Shown: piece after piece, positions 9,205-18,589 of the stretch | Numbering within the stretch: position 1 is the stretch's first letter | How the letters are laid out: every line of letters begins with the position of its first letter | Origin: Pseudoxanthomonas wuyuanensis | GTDB taxonomy: Bacteria > Pseudomonadota > Gammaproteobacteria > Xanthomonadales > Xanthomonadaceae | Direction of reading: 5' to 3' | DNA length: 64,000 bases | NCBI RefSeq assembly: GCF_900215535.1 | Contig: NZ_OCND01000003.1 | Coordinates: 339,457-403,456, forward strand | The notes under the pieces: generated by a model | The model's database searches: none | What the model was told of the DNA's origin: nothing | The model's input: the letters and a program-made list of their open reading frames with translations, nothing else | Position numbers and translations under genes: made by a program

Positions 9205-9825
9205 ATGAAGGTGAAATTGCCCTTCTGCGCCCTGCTGGCCGTTGCCGCGCTGTCTGCCTGCAACCAGCCCGAATCGGCCGCACCGGCAAAGCCCGCCACC
9301 ACCGCGTCGATGGCCGAGCCGCCGCCGGTGGATGACACCGCGCCGCCCACGATCCCGGCGGAGCCGCCGGTGGTCTACAGCCAGGCCAGTTTCCTCGGCT
9401 ATGGCGACATGAAGCTGGGCAGCACCATCGACGAGGCCAGGGCCGCCTGGGGCGGAGAGCTCGACGGCGCACCGGCCGAAGGCAGCAGTTGCCACTACCT
9501 GACGCCCAAATGGGTGAGCAAGCCGTCGGATTTCGCCTTCATGATGGAAGACGGCAGGTTTGTTCGCTACGACGTGGGCACCGACAAGGAAATCGCCCCG
9601 GGCGGCGGCCGGGTCGGCATGAGCGCGGAAGAACTGCAGAAGATGTACGGCGGAGCGTTGGAGTCGGCGCCGCACAAATATGTCGAAGGCGGCCAGTACC
9701 TGTCCATCGACGCCAGCGGGGTGGCGCCGACCAAGCTGGTCTTCGAGGTCGACGCCGACGGCAAGGTCAGCGCCTGGCGGGTGGGCCTGTTGCCGCAGGC
9801 CGATTACGTGGAAGGTTGTTCCTGA
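9205..9825 (+). CDS. Uncharacterised lipoprotein
   Basis: A 206-residue predicted lipoprotein with a lipobox LSAC and lipidation at Cys19. A Pro/Ala-rich linker (about residues 20-58, TIPAEPPV) follows, then a compact domain of about 145 residues. The domain starts GYGDMKLGSTIDEARAAWGG, resembling the beta-hairpin/helix start of small periplasmic domains that track an internal repeat. Two cysteines (in SSCHYL and at the C-terminus, EGCS) may form a disulfide. ATG 9205 is preceded by ACGGAGATCTTC, an acceptable ribosome-binding site. I do not recognise a specific family, and the neighbours give no functional clue. Confidence 0.8.
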   Translation: MKVKLPFCALLAVAALSACNQPESAAPAKPATTASMAEPPPVDDTAPPTIPAEPPVVYSQASFLGYGDMKLGSTIDEARAAWGGELDGAPAEGSSCHYLTPKWVSKPSDFAFMMEDGRFVRYDVGTDKEIAPGGGRVGMSAEELQKMYGGALESAPHKYVEGGQYLSIDASGVAPTKLVFEVDADGKVSAWRVGLLPQADYVEGCS

Positions 9826-10013
9826 GCACCTGTCCGGGCGCTGCAGCAAGCGCTGCCGCAGGATATGGGTACCCGCACGCGCGCCGCGCCGGATGGCGAG
9901 CGCAGCAAGATGGTCGGGCAGGTTCCGAGCCAGGCCCGGCGCGCCGGCAGGACATGCTGGTATGGGACGCGCTGGCATAGAATCGGCGGACGGCCGATAG
10001 CGGAGGGACGGTG

Positions 10014-10964
10014 ATGCTGGAAGCGTGGGGATACTTCTTGCTGGGCCTGGTGCTGCTGGCGCTGGGCGGCGATTCCATCGTCAAAGGCGCTTCGGGCCTG
10101 GCGCAGAAGTTCGGCGCGTCGCCTTTCGTCGCCGGCCTGCTGTTGATCGCCTTCGGCACCTCGTTGCCGGAACTGGCGGTCAATGCGCGTGCGGTCTGGG
10201 TGGGTGCGCAGGATCTGGCGCTGGGTAATGCCGTTGGCAGCAATATCGTCAACCTGGGACTGACGCTGGGGGCTGCGGCGCTGGCCGCGCCGGTGCTGGT
10301 GCGGCTGCGGTTGTTGTCGCCGTTGCTGGTGTTGCTGGCGGTGGCGACGCTGGCGCTGATCGCATTCGGTCTGGACGGGGTGATCGGCCGGATCGAAGGC
10401 GCCGTGCTGTTGCTGGGGTTTGCGGCGATGCTGGCGTTCGTGCTGGCGCGCGCGCGCCATGAGCCGGCGGACGTGCAGGCGGGCGTCATCGCCTACGCCA
10501 GCACGCGGGTGGTTCTGTGGATGAATCTGCTGCGGTTTGCGGTGGCTGCGGGGTTGCTGTATTTCGGCGCCAAGTTCGTGGTGCAGGGCGCACCGATGAT
10601 CGGCGCGCAGTGGGGCCTGTCGCCGTTGCTGGTGGGCCTGCTGCCGGTGGCCATCGGGACCGCGCTGCCGGAAGTGGCCGCTGCCATCGCGGCGGCGCGG
10701 CGCGGCCAGGGCGACATGGTGGCCGGCCATGTCATCGGCTCCAGCCTGTTCAACCTGTTGGTGGTGGTAGGCGGCATGGCCGCGTTCCGGCCGCTGCCGC
10801 TGCCGCAGTCGTTCGTGCGGCTGGAACTGCCGGCCGCGATCGCGTTCGTGCTGGTGCTGTATCCGCTGTTGCGCGGCGACCTGCGCATCAGCCGCAATGA
10901 AGGCAGCGTGCTGCTGCTGGCATTCCTGGGCTGGGTGGCGTTGGAACTGTTGTTGCTGACGTAA
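10014..10964 (+). CDS. Calcium/sodium antiporter-like protein (CaCA family, YrbG type)
   Basis: A 316-residue integral membrane protein with the inverted duplicated alpha-repeats of the cation/Ca2+ exchanger superfamily. The first repeat includes LIAFGTSLPELAVN and GNAVGSNIVNLGL (about residues 48-85). The second includes PVAIGTALPEVAAAI and GHVIGSSLFNLLVVVG (about residues 210-250). The conserved acidic residue of GTSLPE and GTALPE is the expected ion site. Start ATG 10014 follows GGAGGG at seven bases; GTG 10011 is an alternative. The family exchanges Ca2+ (or Na+/K+) across the inner membrane; direction and ion are not deducible. Confidence 0.9.
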   Translation: MLEAWGYFLLGLVLLALGGDSIVKGASGLAQKFGASPFVAGLLLIAFGTSLPELAVNARAVWVGAQDLALGNAVGSNIVNLGLTLGAAALAAPVLVRLRLLSPLLVLLAVATLALIAFGLDGVIGRIEGAVLLLGFAAMLAFVLARARHEPADVQAGVIAYASTRVVLWMNLLRFAVAAGLLYFGAKFVVQGAPMIGAQWGLSPLLVGLLPVAIGTALPEVAAAIAAARRGQGDMVAGHVIGSSLFNLLVVVGGMAAFRPLPLPQSFVRLELPAAIAFVLVLYPLLRGDLRISRNEGSVLLLAFLGWVALELLLLT

Positions 10965-11181
10965 GCGAGGCCCGGCGCGGCGGACACATCACGGCGCCAC
11001 ACCCTGTTGCCTTTGAATAGGCCCTTAGGCGTAGCGGCACGGTCCGGTCCGGGATAAGTGCTTGATCCGGCATTGTTCCGCGGCCGCGAGGGCGGCCGCG
11101 CGACCGAACCGGTTTTCACAGCCTGTTAAACTCCCGGGGTTGCTCGCGAATCACGCATTCCCTGCAAGAAGAAGGCTGTTG

Positions 11182-14007
11182 ATGATCCCCTTTCTGGAAA
11201 TCCTGCTGGCCTTGCCTTTCGCAATGGCCCTGGTGGTGGCGCTGCTGCGCGGCGTACCGCGCGGCGTCACGGCATGGCTGGCGGCGGCGGCACCGCTGCT
11301 GGGGCTGTTGGTGCTGGCCTGGCTGACGCCGGCGGTGATGGCCGGCCATGTGGTCCATGGCGATCACGCCTGGATGCCGCAGATAGGACTTTCGTTCGCG
11401 CTGCGGCTGGACGGGCTGGCGTGGATGTTCGCCGGACTGGTGCTGGCGATCGGCGCGCTGGTGGTGATGTACGCGCATTACTACCTCAGCCGCAACGACA
11501 GCGCGCCGCGTTTCTTCGCCTACCTGCTGCTGTTCATGGGCGCGATGCTGGGCATGGTGCTGGCCGGCAACCTGCTGTTGCTGGTGATCTTCTGGGAACT
11601 GACCAGCATCAGTTCGTTCCTGTTGATCGGCTTCTGGTCGCAGCGCAAGGATGCCCGCGAAGGCGCGCGGATGGCGCTGGTGATTACCGGCGGCGGCGGC
11701 CTGGCGCTGCTGGCCGGCGTGCTGCTGATCGGCCGCATCGTCGGCAGCTACGAACTGGATGCGGTATTCGCCGCCGGCGATGTCATCCGCGCCAGCGACT
11801 GGTACCCGGTGGTGCTGGGACTGGTGCTTGCAGGCGTGTTCACCAAGAGCGCGCAGTTCCCGTTCCATTTCTGGCTGCCGCATGCGATGGCGGCGCCCAC
11901 GCCGGTGTCGGCCTATCTGCATTCGGCCACCATGGTCAAGGCCGGCGTATTCCTGCTGGCGCGGCTGCACCCGGTGCTGTCCGGCACCGATCTGTTCTTC
12001 TACGTGGTCTGCACCATCGGTGCGCTGACCCTGCTTATCGGCGCCTGGAACGCCATTTTCCAGCACGATCTGAAGGGCCTGCTGGCGTATTCGACCATCT
12101 CCCACCTGGGCCTTATCACGCTGCTGTTCGGCCTGTCCAAACCGATGGCGGTGGTGGCCGGCGTATTCCATATCCTCAACCACGCCACCTTCAAGGCGTC
12201 GCTGTTCATGGCCGCGGGCATCATCGATCACGAGACCGGCACCCGCGACATGCGCCGGCTCGGCAATCTGCGGCGTTCGATGCCATTCACCAGCGCACTG
12301 GCGATCATCGCCTCGCTGGCGATGGCCGGCATCCCATTGCTCAACGGCTTCCTGTCCAAGGAGATGTTCTTCGCCGAAGCGCTGGACGTGGGCGGCGGCG
12401 GCGGCATGCGCATCGCGATCATCACGGCGGCATTCCTGGCCGGCGTGTTCGGGGTGGCCTACAGCCTGCGCTTCGTGCTGGAAACCTTCTTCGGCAAGGG
12501 ACCGCGCGCGCTGGAACACGAGCCGCACGAGCCGCCGCGCTGGATGAAGATCCCGGTCGAGATCCTGGTGGTGGTGTGCCTGGCGGTGGGCGTCCTGCCC
12601 GCGCTGACCGTCGCGCCGGTGCTGGATGCCGCCGCGCGTTCGATGCTGGGCGATGCGATGCCCAGCTACAGCCTGGCGGTCTGGCATGGCCTGAACCTGC
12701 CGCTGCTGATGAGCATGGGCGGCCTGGTCGGCGGCATCGCGCTGTATTTCGGTCTGCGCAAGCTGCTCGATCTGCACGCGATCATGCGCGAGTCGCTGGG
12801 ACGCCGGCTGTTCCAGATCAACCTGGAGGCGATGTTCCGGCTGGCGCGGCGATTCACCGACGCGCTGGCCAACGGCAGCCTGCAGCGCAGCCTGCTTTGG
12901 CTGGTGCTGGCGGCGTTGGCGGCAGCGGCGGCGCCGTTCCTGCGTGATGCGCAGCTGCCGGTGCCGCGCCTGCACACGATGCCTGCGCTGGGCTGGCTGG
13001 TCTGGCTGGGCCTGGTGGCCGCAACCGTCTGCACCGTGGCGCTGTACCGGCAGCGCCTGCTGGCGATCATCGTGATGAGCGTGGTCGGGCTGATGGTCAG
13101 CCTGGCGTTCGCGTTCCTGTCGGCGCCGGATCTGGCGCTGACCCAATTGCTGGTGGAGATGGTGACGCTGGCGCTGATGCTGCTGGCGCTGAACTACCTG
13201 CCGTCGGCTTCGCCGCTGGAGCGCTCGAGACTGCGCAAGCTGCGCGATGCGGCGATCGCCGCCGTCGCCGGCGCCGGCGTGGGCGGACTGGCGTTTGCGG
13301 TGATGACGCGGCCGGTCGACACCATCGCCGGCGAGCTGCTGGCGCGCTCGCTGCCGGAAGCCTACGGCAGCAACGTGGTCAACGTGATCCTGGTCGACTT
13401 CCGCGGCTTCGATACGATGGGCGAGATCACCGTGTTCGGCATCGCCGCGCTGGTCGTGCATGCGTTGCTGCGGCGTGCGCGGATGCTGCCCGAGAAGCAC
13501 ATGCCCGGCGGTCCGGCGCAACTGCCGGTACCGGCGGATCTGACCCAGATTCTGTTTCCGCTGGCGATGACGGTGTCCATCTATCTGTTCCTGCGCGGCC
13601 ATAACGCGCCCGGCGGCGGCTTCATCGCCGGACTGGTGCTGGCAGTGCCGCTGCTGATGCAGTATGTGGTGCAGGGCGCGGCGTCGGTGGAGTCGCGCTT
13701 CGGCTTCAACTACGTGGCCTGCATCGGCATCGGTCTGGCGATTGCGGCATTCACCGGCGTGGCGCCGATGCTGTTCGGCTATCCGTTCCTGACCAGCGGC
13801 CACGCCGAGCCGGTGCTGCCGTGGATCGGCGAAGTCGGGCTGGCCAGCGCCATCGGCTTCGATATCGGCGTGTACCTGGTGGTGTTCGGCGGGTCGATGC
13901 TGATCCTGTCGATGATGGGGACGGTGAAGCCATCGCCGAAACTGCCGTCGCGCCACGGCGTCATCGATCCCGCGCGCCGTTCCGTCCGAACCGGGGAGTT
14001 GCACTGA
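11182..14007 (+). CDS. mrpA: Na+/H+ antiporter subunit A (fused A-B form)
   Basis: A 941-residue membrane subunit of the multisubunit Mrp cation/proton antiporter, related to complex I NuoL/NuoM. The antiporter core spans about residues 60-480 (for example FWELTSISSFLLIGFWSQRK, FPFHFWLPHAMAAPTPVSAY, AYSTISHLGLIT). The C-terminal third contains the MrpA extension and an MrpB-like module (LTQILFPLAMTVSIYLFLRG, NAPGGGFIAGLVLA), so A and B are one polypeptide, as in group 2 operons. ATG 11182 follows AAGAAGGCTGTTG. Its stop overlaps mrpC (TGATG), starting a chain of coupled genes. The complex exports Na+ and supports pH and salt homeostasis. Confidence 0.94.
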   Translation: MIPFLEILLALPFAMALVVALLRGVPRGVTAWLAAAAPLLGLLVLAWLTPAVMAGHVVHGDHAWMPQIGLSFALRLDGLAWMFAGLVLAIGALVVMYAHYYLSRNDSAPRFFAYLLLFMGAMLGMVLAGNLLLLVIFWELTSISSFLLIGFWSQRKDAREGARMALVITGGGGLALLAGVLLIGRIVGSYELDAVFAAGDVIRASDWYPVVLGLVLAGVFTKSAQFPFHFWLPHAMAAPTPVSAYLHSATMVKAGVFLLARLHPVLSGTDLFFYVVCTIGALTLLIGAWNAIFQHDLKGLLAYSTISHLGLITLLFGLSKPMAVVAGVFHILNHATFKASLFMAAGIIDHETGTRDMRRLGNLRRSMPFTSALAIIASLAMAGIPLLNGFLSKEMFFAEALDVGGGGGMRIAIITAAFLAGVFGVAYSLRFVLETFFGKGPRALEHEPHEPPRWMKIPVEILVVVCLAVGVLPALTVAPVLDAAARSMLGDAMPSYSLAVWHGLNLPLLMSMGGLVGGIALYFGLRKLLDLHAIMRESLGRRLFQINLEAMFRLARRFTDALANGSLQRSLLWLVLAALAAAAAPFLRDAQLPVPRLHTMPALGWLVWLGLVAATVCTVALYRQRLLAIIVMSVVGLMVSLAFAFLSAPDLALTQLLVEMVTLALMLLALNYLPSASPLERSRLRKLRDAAIAAVAGAGVGGLAFAVMTRPVDTIAGELLARSLPEAYGSNVVNVILVDFRGFDTMGEITVFGIAALVVHALLRRARMLPEKHMPGGPAQLPVPADLTQILFPLAMTVSIYLFLRGHNAPGGGFIAGLVLAVPLLMQYVVQGAASVESRFGFNYVACIGIGLAIAAFTGVAPMLFGYPFLTSGHAEPVLPWIGEVGLASAIGFDIGVYLVVFGGSMLILSMMGTVKPSPKLPSRHGVIDPARRSVRTGELH

Positions 14008-14399
14008 TGGAAATCGCTCTGGCCAGCGCGATCGGCCTGCTGACCGCCGCCGGCGTCTACCTGATGCTGCGCGCGCGCAGTTTCGATCTGATCCTGGGGC
14101 TGACCTTGCTGTCGTATGCCACCAACCTGCTGATTTTCTCCGCCGGGCGCCTGGTGGTGGGCAAGGCGCCGGTATTGCGCGATGGCGTGGAAGCCAGCCT
14201 GGCCAACTACACCGATCCGCTGCCGCAGGCGCTGGTGCTGACCGCCATCGTGATCGCGTTCGCGATGACGGCGGTGACCATCGTGCTGGCCATCCGCAGC
14301 CGCGCCGACAACCAGAGCGACCATGTCGACGGAAGGGCGGTCGAGGGCACCGGCGGGCGCGGCGCAGGTGAGCGCGGCGCAAGCGGGGAGCGCGCATGA
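14007..14399 (+). CDS. mrpC: Na+/H+ antiporter subunit C
   Basis: A 130-residue NuoK-like subunit with three hydrophobic helices (MEIALASAIGLLTAAGVYLML, LILGLTLLSYATNLLIF, QALVLTAIVIAFAMTAV) in the family order, including the DPLPQALVLTAIVI signature. The C-terminal tail (about residues 100-130) is an unusual Gly/Ala/Glu-rich extension, EGTGGRGAGERGASGERA. It overlaps mrpA at its start and mrpD at its end (ATGA at 14396-14399). Confidence 0.93.
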   Translation: MEIALASAIGLLTAAGVYLMLRARSFDLILGLTLLSYATNLLIFSAGRLVVGKAPVLRDGVEASLANYTDPLPQALVLTAIVIAFAMTAVTIVLAIRSRADNQSDHVDGRAVEGTGGRGAGERGASGERA

Positions 14400-15922
14400 A
14401 GGAGCATCTGGTCATCCTGCCGGTGCTGGCGCCGCTGTTTGCCGGTGCGGTGCTGCTGTTGTGCGAACGCTTCGGCCTGGCGGCGCAGCGGGCGCTGTCG
14501 GCGCTGGCCATGGGACTGCTGCTGGCGCTGTCGTGGGCGCTGGTGGCGCAGGTTTCCGGCGGCGATATCCAGATCTATCTGCTCGGCGACTGGCCGGCGC
14601 GGCTGGGCATAGCGCTGATGGCCGACCGGTTGTCGGCGCTGATGGTACTGACCAGCACGCTGCTGGCGATCGCCTGCCTGCTGTATGCGTGCGCGGGCTG
14701 GGACCGGCGCGCGCCGCATTTCCATGCGCTGTTCCAGTTCCAGTTGGTGGGCTTGAACGGCGCGTTCCTGACCGGCGATGCGTTCAACCTGTTCGTGTTC
14801 TTCGAGGTGCTGCTGATCGCTTCCTACGGGCTGATGCTCAGCGGCGGCCGCGGCGTGCGGATGCGCGTGGGCCTGCACTACGTGGCGTTCAACATCGCCG
14901 CCTCCACGCTGTTCCTGATTGCGCTGGGCCTGCTGTACGGCTTGCTGGGTACGTTGAACATGGCCGAGATGGCGCTGCGCGTGGCGGCCGCGCCACCGCA
15001 GGACCTGAAACTGATCCAGGCCGCCGCCGGCCTGATGCTGGTGGTGTTCTGCGCGAAGGCGGCGTTGCTGCCGCTCTATTTCTGGTTGCCGGAAGCCTAT
15101 TCGCGCGCGCCGGCCGCCATTGCGGCGCTGTTCGCGGTGATGACCAAGGTCGGGTTGTACGCGGTGTTGCGGGTTGGCACGCTGATGTTCGGCGCCAGCG
15201 CAGGCGCATTGGCCGGATTCGCCAACAGCGCGTTGCTGTACCTGGGCGTGGCGGCTTTGCTGCTGGCCGGGCTGGGGGTGCTGGCGGCAGCGCGCTTGCG
15301 GGTGCTGGTGGCCTACCTGGTGCTGGTGTCGGCGGCCACGCTGTTCATCGCCTTCGCACTGGCGCAGCCGGAAACCATCGGCGCCGGACTGTACTATCTG
15401 GTGCACAGCACGTTCATCGCCGCGGCGCTGTTCCTGATTGCCGATCTGATCCGCCGCCGTCGCGGCGACGCCCGCGACTGGTTGCAGATCATCGCGCCGA
15501 TGCCGGCCAAGACGCTGCCGGCGCTGATGTTCCTGACCGCGGCGGTGTCGGTGGCCGGATTGCCGCCGCTGTCGGGGTTTCTTGGCAAGCTGATGCTGAT
15601 GCAGGCGGTGCCGCAGGCGCAGACGGCCTGGGTATGGACGGCCATCCTGCTCAGCAGCTTCATGGTCATCGCCGGGCTGGCGCGCGCCGGTAGCCGGGTG
15701 TTCTGGCGCATCGACGAATCCGCCGATGCGCCGGCGGCGCCGATACGCCGGCCGGAAACGCTGGCGGTGGCGCTGTTGCTGGGTTACGGCATTGCGATGA
15801 CCGTCGCCGCCGGCCCGATCGCCGGCTATACCCGCGCTGCCGCCGAGCAGTTGTTGGATGCGGAAGCGGCTATCGGCCAGATGCGCGCGACCGCGCCGCT
15901 GCACAGGAGTCCTTCGCCATGA
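14396..15922 (+). CDS. mrpD: Na+/H+ antiporter subunit D
   Basis: A 508-residue NuoM/N-like ion-translocating subunit of the Mrp complex. Characteristic segments are FFEVLLIASYGLMLSGG, FCAKAALLPLYFWLPEAYSRA (proton-path Lys) and AVSVAGLPPLSGFLGKL. About 14 transmembrane helices are expected. It is coupled to mrpC and mrpE by ATGA overlaps on both sides. Confidence 0.94.
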   Translation: MKEHLVILPVLAPLFAGAVLLLCERFGLAAQRALSALAMGLLLALSWALVAQVSGGDIQIYLLGDWPARLGIALMADRLSALMVLTSTLLAIACLLYACAGWDRRAPHFHALFQFQLVGLNGAFLTGDAFNLFVFFEVLLIASYGLMLSGGRGVRMRVGLHYVAFNIAASTLFLIALGLLYGLLGTLNMAEMALRVAAAPPQDLKLIQAAAGLMLVVFCAKAALLPLYFWLPEAYSRAPAAIAALFAVMTKVGLYAVLRVGTLMFGASAGALAGFANSALLYLGVAALLLAGLGVLAAARLRVLVAYLVLVSAATLFIAFALAQPETIGAGLYYLVHSTFIAAALFLIADLIRRRRGDARDWLQIIAPMPAKTLPALMFLTAAVSVAGLPPLSGFLGKLMLMQAVPQAQTAWVWTAILLSSFMVIAGLARAGSRVFWRIDESADAPAAPIRRPETLAVALLLGYGIAMTVAAGPIAGYTRAAAEQLLDAEAAIGQMRATAPLHRSPSP

Positions 15923-16407
15923 TCAAACGGCTGTTTCCATCGCCGCTGCTGAGCGCCACGGTGTTCGTTTTCTGGCTGCTGATGGTCGGCAGCGTCGCTG
16001 CCGGGCAGGTGCTGCTGGCGTTGCTGCTGGCGATCGTGATGCCGCTGTTTGCCGCACGGCTGGATCGCGAGTTCGCCCGCATCGGCAGCCTGCGGCTGCT
16101 GCCGAAGATGATGCTGGTGGTGGGCTGGGACATCGTGATCTCGAACATCGAGGTCGCGCGGCGCATCCTGGGCCCGGAGTCGGCGATCACCCCGGATTTC
16201 ATCTGGGTGCCGCTGGACATCCGCAACATCCATGGCATTGCCGCGCTGACCAGCATCATCACGCTGACTCCGGGCACGGTGTCGGCCGAACTGTCGCCGG
16301 ATCGCCGCTACCTGCTGGTGCACTGCTTCAACCTGAAGGATGCCGATGCGGCGATCGCGCAGATCAAGCGGCGCTACGAGGCGCCCCTGATGGAGATATT
16401 CCCATGA
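15919..16407 (+). CDS. mrpE: Na+/H+ antiporter subunit E
   Basis: A 162-residue MrpE/MnhE subunit. It has two N-terminal hydrophobic helices, then a cytoplasmic ferredoxin-like domain with the family signatures ALTSIITLTPGTVSAEL and YLLVHCFNLKD. It overlaps mrpD and mrpF by ATGA. MrpE is needed for assembly and full activity of the complex in characterised systems. Confidence 0.92.
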   Translation: MIKRLFPSPLLSATVFVFWLLMVGSVAAGQVLLALLLAIVMPLFAARLDREFARIGSLRLLPKMMLVVGWDIVISNIEVARRILGPESAITPDFIWVPLDIRNIHGIAALTSIITLTPGTVSAELSPDRRYLLVHCFNLKDADAAIAQIKRRYEAPLMEIFP

Positions 16408-16673
16408 TCCAAACCGCCATAGTGGGTTCGATGATGGTCGTCGGCCTGTCGATGCTGATGGCGCTGTGGCGGGTGCTGCGCGGGCCCAGCGTACCCGACC
16501 GCATCCTTGGCCTGGACACGCTGAGCATCGCGGCCATCGCCGAGCTGATGCTGTTCGGCATGTACCTGGATTCGCCGGTGTATTTCGAGGCGGCGCTGAT
16601 CATCGCCCTGCTCGGGTTCGTCAGCACGGTGGTGTTGAGCAAGTACGTGCTGCGCCGGGATATCGTCGAATGA
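16404..16673 (+). CDS. mrpF: Na+/H+ antiporter subunit F
   Basis: An 89-residue small membrane subunit with three helices and the MrpF signature RVLRGPSVPDRILGLDTL at about residues 23-40. It overlaps mrpE and mrpG by ATGA. In better-studied systems MrpF has been linked to efflux of cholate-like solutes as well as to complex assembly. Confidence 0.92.
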   Translation: MIQTAIVGSMMVVGLSMLMALWRVLRGPSVPDRILGLDTLSIAAIAELMLFGMYLDSPVYFEAALIIALLGFVSTVVLSKYVLRRDIVE

Positions 16674-17056
16674 ACGCGCTGCTGGAAATCGCGCTGGTGG
16701 CGCTGCTGGCGGTGGCCAGTTTCTTCATTCTGGTCGGCTCGTTCGGGCTGGTGAAGCTGGGCGATTTCTTCAAGCGCCTGCATGGGCCGACCAAGGCCAG
16801 CACGTTGGGCGTGGGCTGCGTGCTGCTGGCGTCGGTGGGCTACCACGCGCTGCTTGGCGATGGCTTGCAGCTGCGCGAGCTGCTGGTGACGGTGTTCGTC
16901 TTCATCACCGCGCCAATCAGCGCGCACATGATGGCCAAGGCGGCGCTGTCGCTGATGATGGAATCGCGGCCGCAACTGCCGCAGCCGCCGGCGGCCGAAC
17001 CGGCAGCGGAGCAGGCGCCGCACGCGGGAACGCCCCGGCAGGACGGCCGGGCGTAA
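16670..17056 (+). CDS. mrpG: Na+/H+ antiporter subunit G
   Basis: A 128-residue MrpG/MnhG subunit, the last of the six-gene operon. The motif FGLVKLGDFFKRLHGPTKAS and the following helix VFVFITAPISAHMMAKAAL are diagnostic. The last 30 or so residues are a Pro/Ala/Gln-rich hydrophilic tail. The gene starts by an ATGA overlap with mrpF and ends nine bases before the next gene. Confidence 0.92.
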   Translation: MNALLEIALVALLAVASFFILVGSFGLVKLGDFFKRLHGPTKASTLGVGCVLLASVGYHALLGDGLQLRELLVTVFVFITAPISAHMMAKAALSLMMESRPQLPQPPAAEPAAEQAPHAGTPRQDGRA

Positions 17057-17065
17057 AGCCTCTGC

Positions 17066-17938
17066 ATGCGCAGCGCCCTGGTCTTCGGCGGTAGCGGCCA
17101 GATTGGCGAGCCGGTGATCGCGCGCCTGCTGGCCGATGGCTGGCAGGTGCAGGCGGTATCGCGGCAGCCGCGTGGCCAACGCGCCGGACTGCGCTGGTTG
17201 CGCGGGGAGTTCGACGGGTTCGAGGAACCGCTGCCGGTGCAGGTCGATGCGGTGTTCAGCCTGGGCCCGCTGGATAGGTTTTCGCTCTGGTATGAGCGCT
17301 CTTCGCTGACGGCCGCGCGGGTGATCGCGTTCGGATCCACCAGCATCGATACCAAGCACGCGTCGGCCGATGCTGGCGAACGGGATCTTGCCGCGCGGCT
17401 GCTGGCCGGCGAAACCCGGGTGTTGCAGGCCGCGCGGGCACGCGGTGCGCAGGCCACTTTGCTGCGGCCCACGCTGGTCTATGGCGCCGGGCGCGACCAG
17501 ACCCTGAGCCGGATCGCCGCGCTGGCGCGCCGCACCGGATTCTTCGTGCTACCCGCAGGCGCCTGCGGCCGGCGCCAGCCGGTGCATGTGGACGATCTGG
17601 CGGCGGCGGCGCTGGCGGTGATCGACCGCATGCAGTGCGCAGGCAACAGCTACGCGCTGCCGGGCGGCGAAACGCTGACCTATCGCGACATGATTGCTCG
17701 CACGCTGCAGGCGCTGCAGCCTCCGGCGCGGCTGCTGGAAGCGCCTGCGCCGCTGTTCCGGGCCGCGTTGTGGCTGGCGCGGCGCACCGGCCGCATGGGC
17801 GGACTCAGCAATGCCGCGGTGGCGCGGATGCGCGAGGACCTGGTTTTCGACGCCGCGCCGGCGGTGCGCGATTTCGGCTACGCGCCGCGGCCGTTCCAGC
17901 CGGATGCGCGGGCATTGGGACAGGGCGACGCGCCGTAG
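17066..17938 (+). CDS. NAD-dependent epimerase/dehydratase family protein
   Basis: A 290-residue Rossmann-fold protein of the extended short-chain dehydrogenase type. The dinucleotide-binding loop is FGGSGQIGEPV at residues 7-17. The central region LRPTLVYGAGRDQTLSRIA and the conserved PVHVDDLAAAAL follow at about residues 133-180. The classical YxxxK catalytic pair is not apparent, and Ser-rich AFGSTSIDTKH replaces it, so enzymatic activity may differ from sugar epimerases. The substrate is unknown. It follows the mrp operon after nine bases and may be read through from it. Confidence 0.85.
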   Translation: MRSALVFGGSGQIGEPVIARLLADGWQVQAVSRQPRGQRAGLRWLRGEFDGFEEPLPVQVDAVFSLGPLDRFSLWYERSSLTAARVIAFGSTSIDTKHASADAGERDLAARLLAGETRVLQAARARGAQATLLRPTLVYGAGRDQTLSRIAALARRTGFFVLPAGACGRRQPVHVDDLAAAALAVIDRMQCAGNSYALPGGETLTYRDMIARTLQALQPPARLLEAPAPLFRAALWLARRTGRMGGLSNAAVARMREDLVFDAAPAVRDFGYAPRPFQPDARALGQGDAP

Positions 17939-17990
17939 CGCAGGCCCAGGCCCGCTGCCACGTCGGCTGCAGGAACCAGCCGGGAGACCG

Positions 17991-18470
17991 TCAGTACTTC
18001 CAGCCCAGCTTGCGGTACAGCTTGCTCAACACCCACGCCGGTCCGATCAGCAGATAGGTCAGGTCGGTCAGGAAGCTGGGTTTGCGGCCCTCGATCTTGT
18101 GGCCGACGAACTGCGCGATCCAGGCGATGACGAACACCGCCAGCGCCAGCCAGAACAGGTTTTCGGTGCCCAGCAGCATCTGCAGCCAGCGGGTCACCCA
18201 GGCCATGGCCACGAACAATGCCAGCATGCCAAAACCCAACGGGCGCGACATCTTGTAGTAGAACATCCACGCGCCGAACATCGCCAGCGCCGCCCAGATG
18301 CCGGTCTTCATCCAGGTGCCGAACACCGGGACGCACCACAGGAAGGCGATCACCGTCCACAGGATGGCCGGCACTGCGAAGACGTGGATGCGCTGGTTGG
18401 TTTGGTTGCGGTGGTCGCCGGAATAACTGGCGAACCAGCGGTCCAGCGGGCGTTGCGCGGTCGCATTCAT
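17991..18470 (-). CDS. Mpo1/DUF962-family membrane protein
   Basis: A 159-residue protein with about four hydrophobic helices. The N-terminal pattern YSGDHRNQTNQRIHVFAVP is the hallmark of the DUF962 family (YGL010w/Mpo1), in which the conserved histidines bind iron. Yeast Mpo1 is an Fe-dependent dioxygenase that alpha-oxidises 2-hydroxy fatty acids. Whether the bacterial form does the same is inference. ATG 18470 is preceded on the minus strand by GGGAGGGATGA. It is convergent with the epimerase-like gene. Confidence 0.85.
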   Translation of the reverse strand: MNATAQRPLDRWFASYSGDHRNQTNQRIHVFAVPAILWTVIAFLWCVPVFGTWMKTGIWAALAMFGAWMFYYKMSRPLGFGMLALFVAMAWVTRWLQMLLGTENLFWLALAVFVIAWIAQFVGHKIEGRKPSFLTDLTYLLIGPAWVLSKLYRKLGWKY

Positions 18471-18589
18471 TCATCCCTCCCGAGGATTCAGTGCGGCAGG
18501 GTACGGAGCATACCCCAGCCCGGCCGGCCATGTTGGGCCGGCCGTCAGCACCGCGGGAGCGCTCCTGCGAGGCCGCGCGCGCAGGGAAC

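Noticed and set aside
11116..15904. Very long minus-strand open frames opposite mrpA-mrpD (over 1100 and 560 codons)
   Set aside because: Gln/His/Arg-rich shadows of the mrp genes; the plus-strand products have clear family signatures.
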